A stretch of 5,477 nucleotides of DNA from an uncultured Prochlorococcus sp. (GTDB taxonomy: Bacteria; Cyanobacteriota; Cyanobacteriia; PCC-6307; Cyanobiaceae), in NCBI GenBank assembly GCA_913041805.1, contig CAJWIZ010000051.1, positions 1 through 5,477 of the forward strand, given 5' to 3'. This document shows positions 5,212-5,477 of this stretch, in pieces; positions within the stretch are counted from its first letter, which is position 1; every line of letters begins with the position of its first letter. The notes under the pieces were generated by a model. The model made no database searches and was not told the origin of the DNA. It saw only the letters and a program-made list of their open reading frames with translations. The position numbers were made by a program, and so were the translations under genes.

Positions 5212-5477
5212 CTTTTTACCAAACCAATTGATTAATCTTGAAAATTTTTCGAATCTATTTTTCTTGATTTTGTTCTTAGGAATTGCAGAGAACTCTTTAA
5301 TTAGTAAATCTTTTAGTACTATTTTGAGCTTATCTTTAGGTACTGATTTGTGTTTTAATTGTCCAATTTCTTGAAACTCTCCTTGTGACCCTCCAATACT
5401 AATGTCATAAGCCTCATCAATTTTTCCTTTTGAATTTTTTGCTTTTTTACCTGTCAATCCAATTGCTCCCATATATG
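5188..5477 (-). CDS. nirA: Ferredoxin-nitrite reductase, C-terminal part (5' end off right edge)
   Basis: Ninety-five complete codons and a TAA are present; the frame is open at the right edge, so the ATG at 5472 is internal. NirA is a cytosolic siroheme and [4Fe-4S] enzyme that reduces nitrite to ammonium using six electrons from ferredoxin. The visible part starts with YMGAIGLTGKKAK, which in Nir/Sir enzymes directly follows the second cysteine pair of the cluster-binding motif. The preceding split codon ends in CA, compatible with Pro of the usual CGQP. It continues with DISIGGSQGE (24-33 from the edge) and the closing region KLKIVLKDLLIKEFSAIP (50-67). Family members often stop soon after this; here about 28 more residues form a basic tail with FEKFSRLINWFGKK and a serine-rich end. 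The small ORF and focA follow on the same strand. The N-terminal ferredoxin-binding half and the cysteine ligands are not in view. Confidence 0.9.
   Translation of the reverse strand, partial: YMGAIGLTGKKAKNSKGKIDEAYDISIGGSQGEFQEIGQLKHKSVPKDKLKIVLKDLLIKEFSAIPKNKIKKNRFEKFSRLINWFGKKNESSNSS

Noticed and set aside
5007..5222. Longer 71-codon version of the small ORF starting at 5222
   Set aside because: It would overlap the nirA end and its hairpin in another frame, and the added N-terminal residues show no motif; the start at 5150 is simpler.
5165..5374. Plus-strand 69-codon frame
   Set aside because: It is antisense to the nirA 3' end, whose protein is clearly recognisable.
1..5477. CRISPR array, tRNA, rRNA, insertion sequence or phage signs
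   Set aside because: No repeat-spacer pattern, tRNA-like cloverleaf, transposase or integrase coding, or long terminal repeats were seen; nearly all bases are accounted for by the listed genes.

Overview
This low-GC window (estimated by eye) reads as a chromosomal segment of a marine picocyanobacterium, most likely a Prochlorococcus. The main reason is gene content. The C-terminal end of a ferredoxin-nitrite reductase (nirA) enters from the right edge. Next to it lie a formate/nitrite-family channel (FocA/NirC type), a TrpD2-family protein matching cyanobacterial CnaT, and a HEAT-like protein. Picocyanobacteria that use nitrite but not nitrate pair nirA with an FNT-type permease. No nitrate reductase (narB), NrtABCD or NrtP/NapA gene is visible here, but the cluster may continue beyond the right edge.

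Layout from right to left, mostly on the minus strand: nirA (3' end, 5188-5477), a 47-codon small ORF (5007-5150), the nitrite channel focA (4052-4963), a plus-strand orphan of 101 aa (3679-3984), a 239-aa HEAT-like protein (2827-3546), cnaT-like (1646-2731, or a shorter form), a plus-strand GNAT acetyltransferase (1142-1615), and a DHA1-type MFS exporter (minus, start 1069, running off the left edge). The MFS/GNAT pair is divergent and looks unrelated to nitrite metabolism.

Working model: the FNT channel brings nitrite in, NirA reduces it to ammonium with six electrons from ferredoxin, the HEAT-like protein may help make active NirA (by analogy with Anabaena NirB), and the CnaT-like protein may be needed for nir expression. 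A perfect GTA-N8-TAC NtcA consensus lies just upstream of cnaT, linking the cluster to global nitrogen control.

The most unusual part is the nirA-focA interval. NirA carries a basic C-terminal tail with an FS(K/R)xxNWF-like motif. The small ORF that follows carries two more copies of the same motif. Two hairpins lie here: one contains the nirA stop codon in its loop, and the other lies inside the small ORF and is followed by eight T. This suggests termination or attenuation between the reductase and transporter genes, with the small ORF either a genuine small protein, a leader peptide or a degraded duplicate of the nirA tail.
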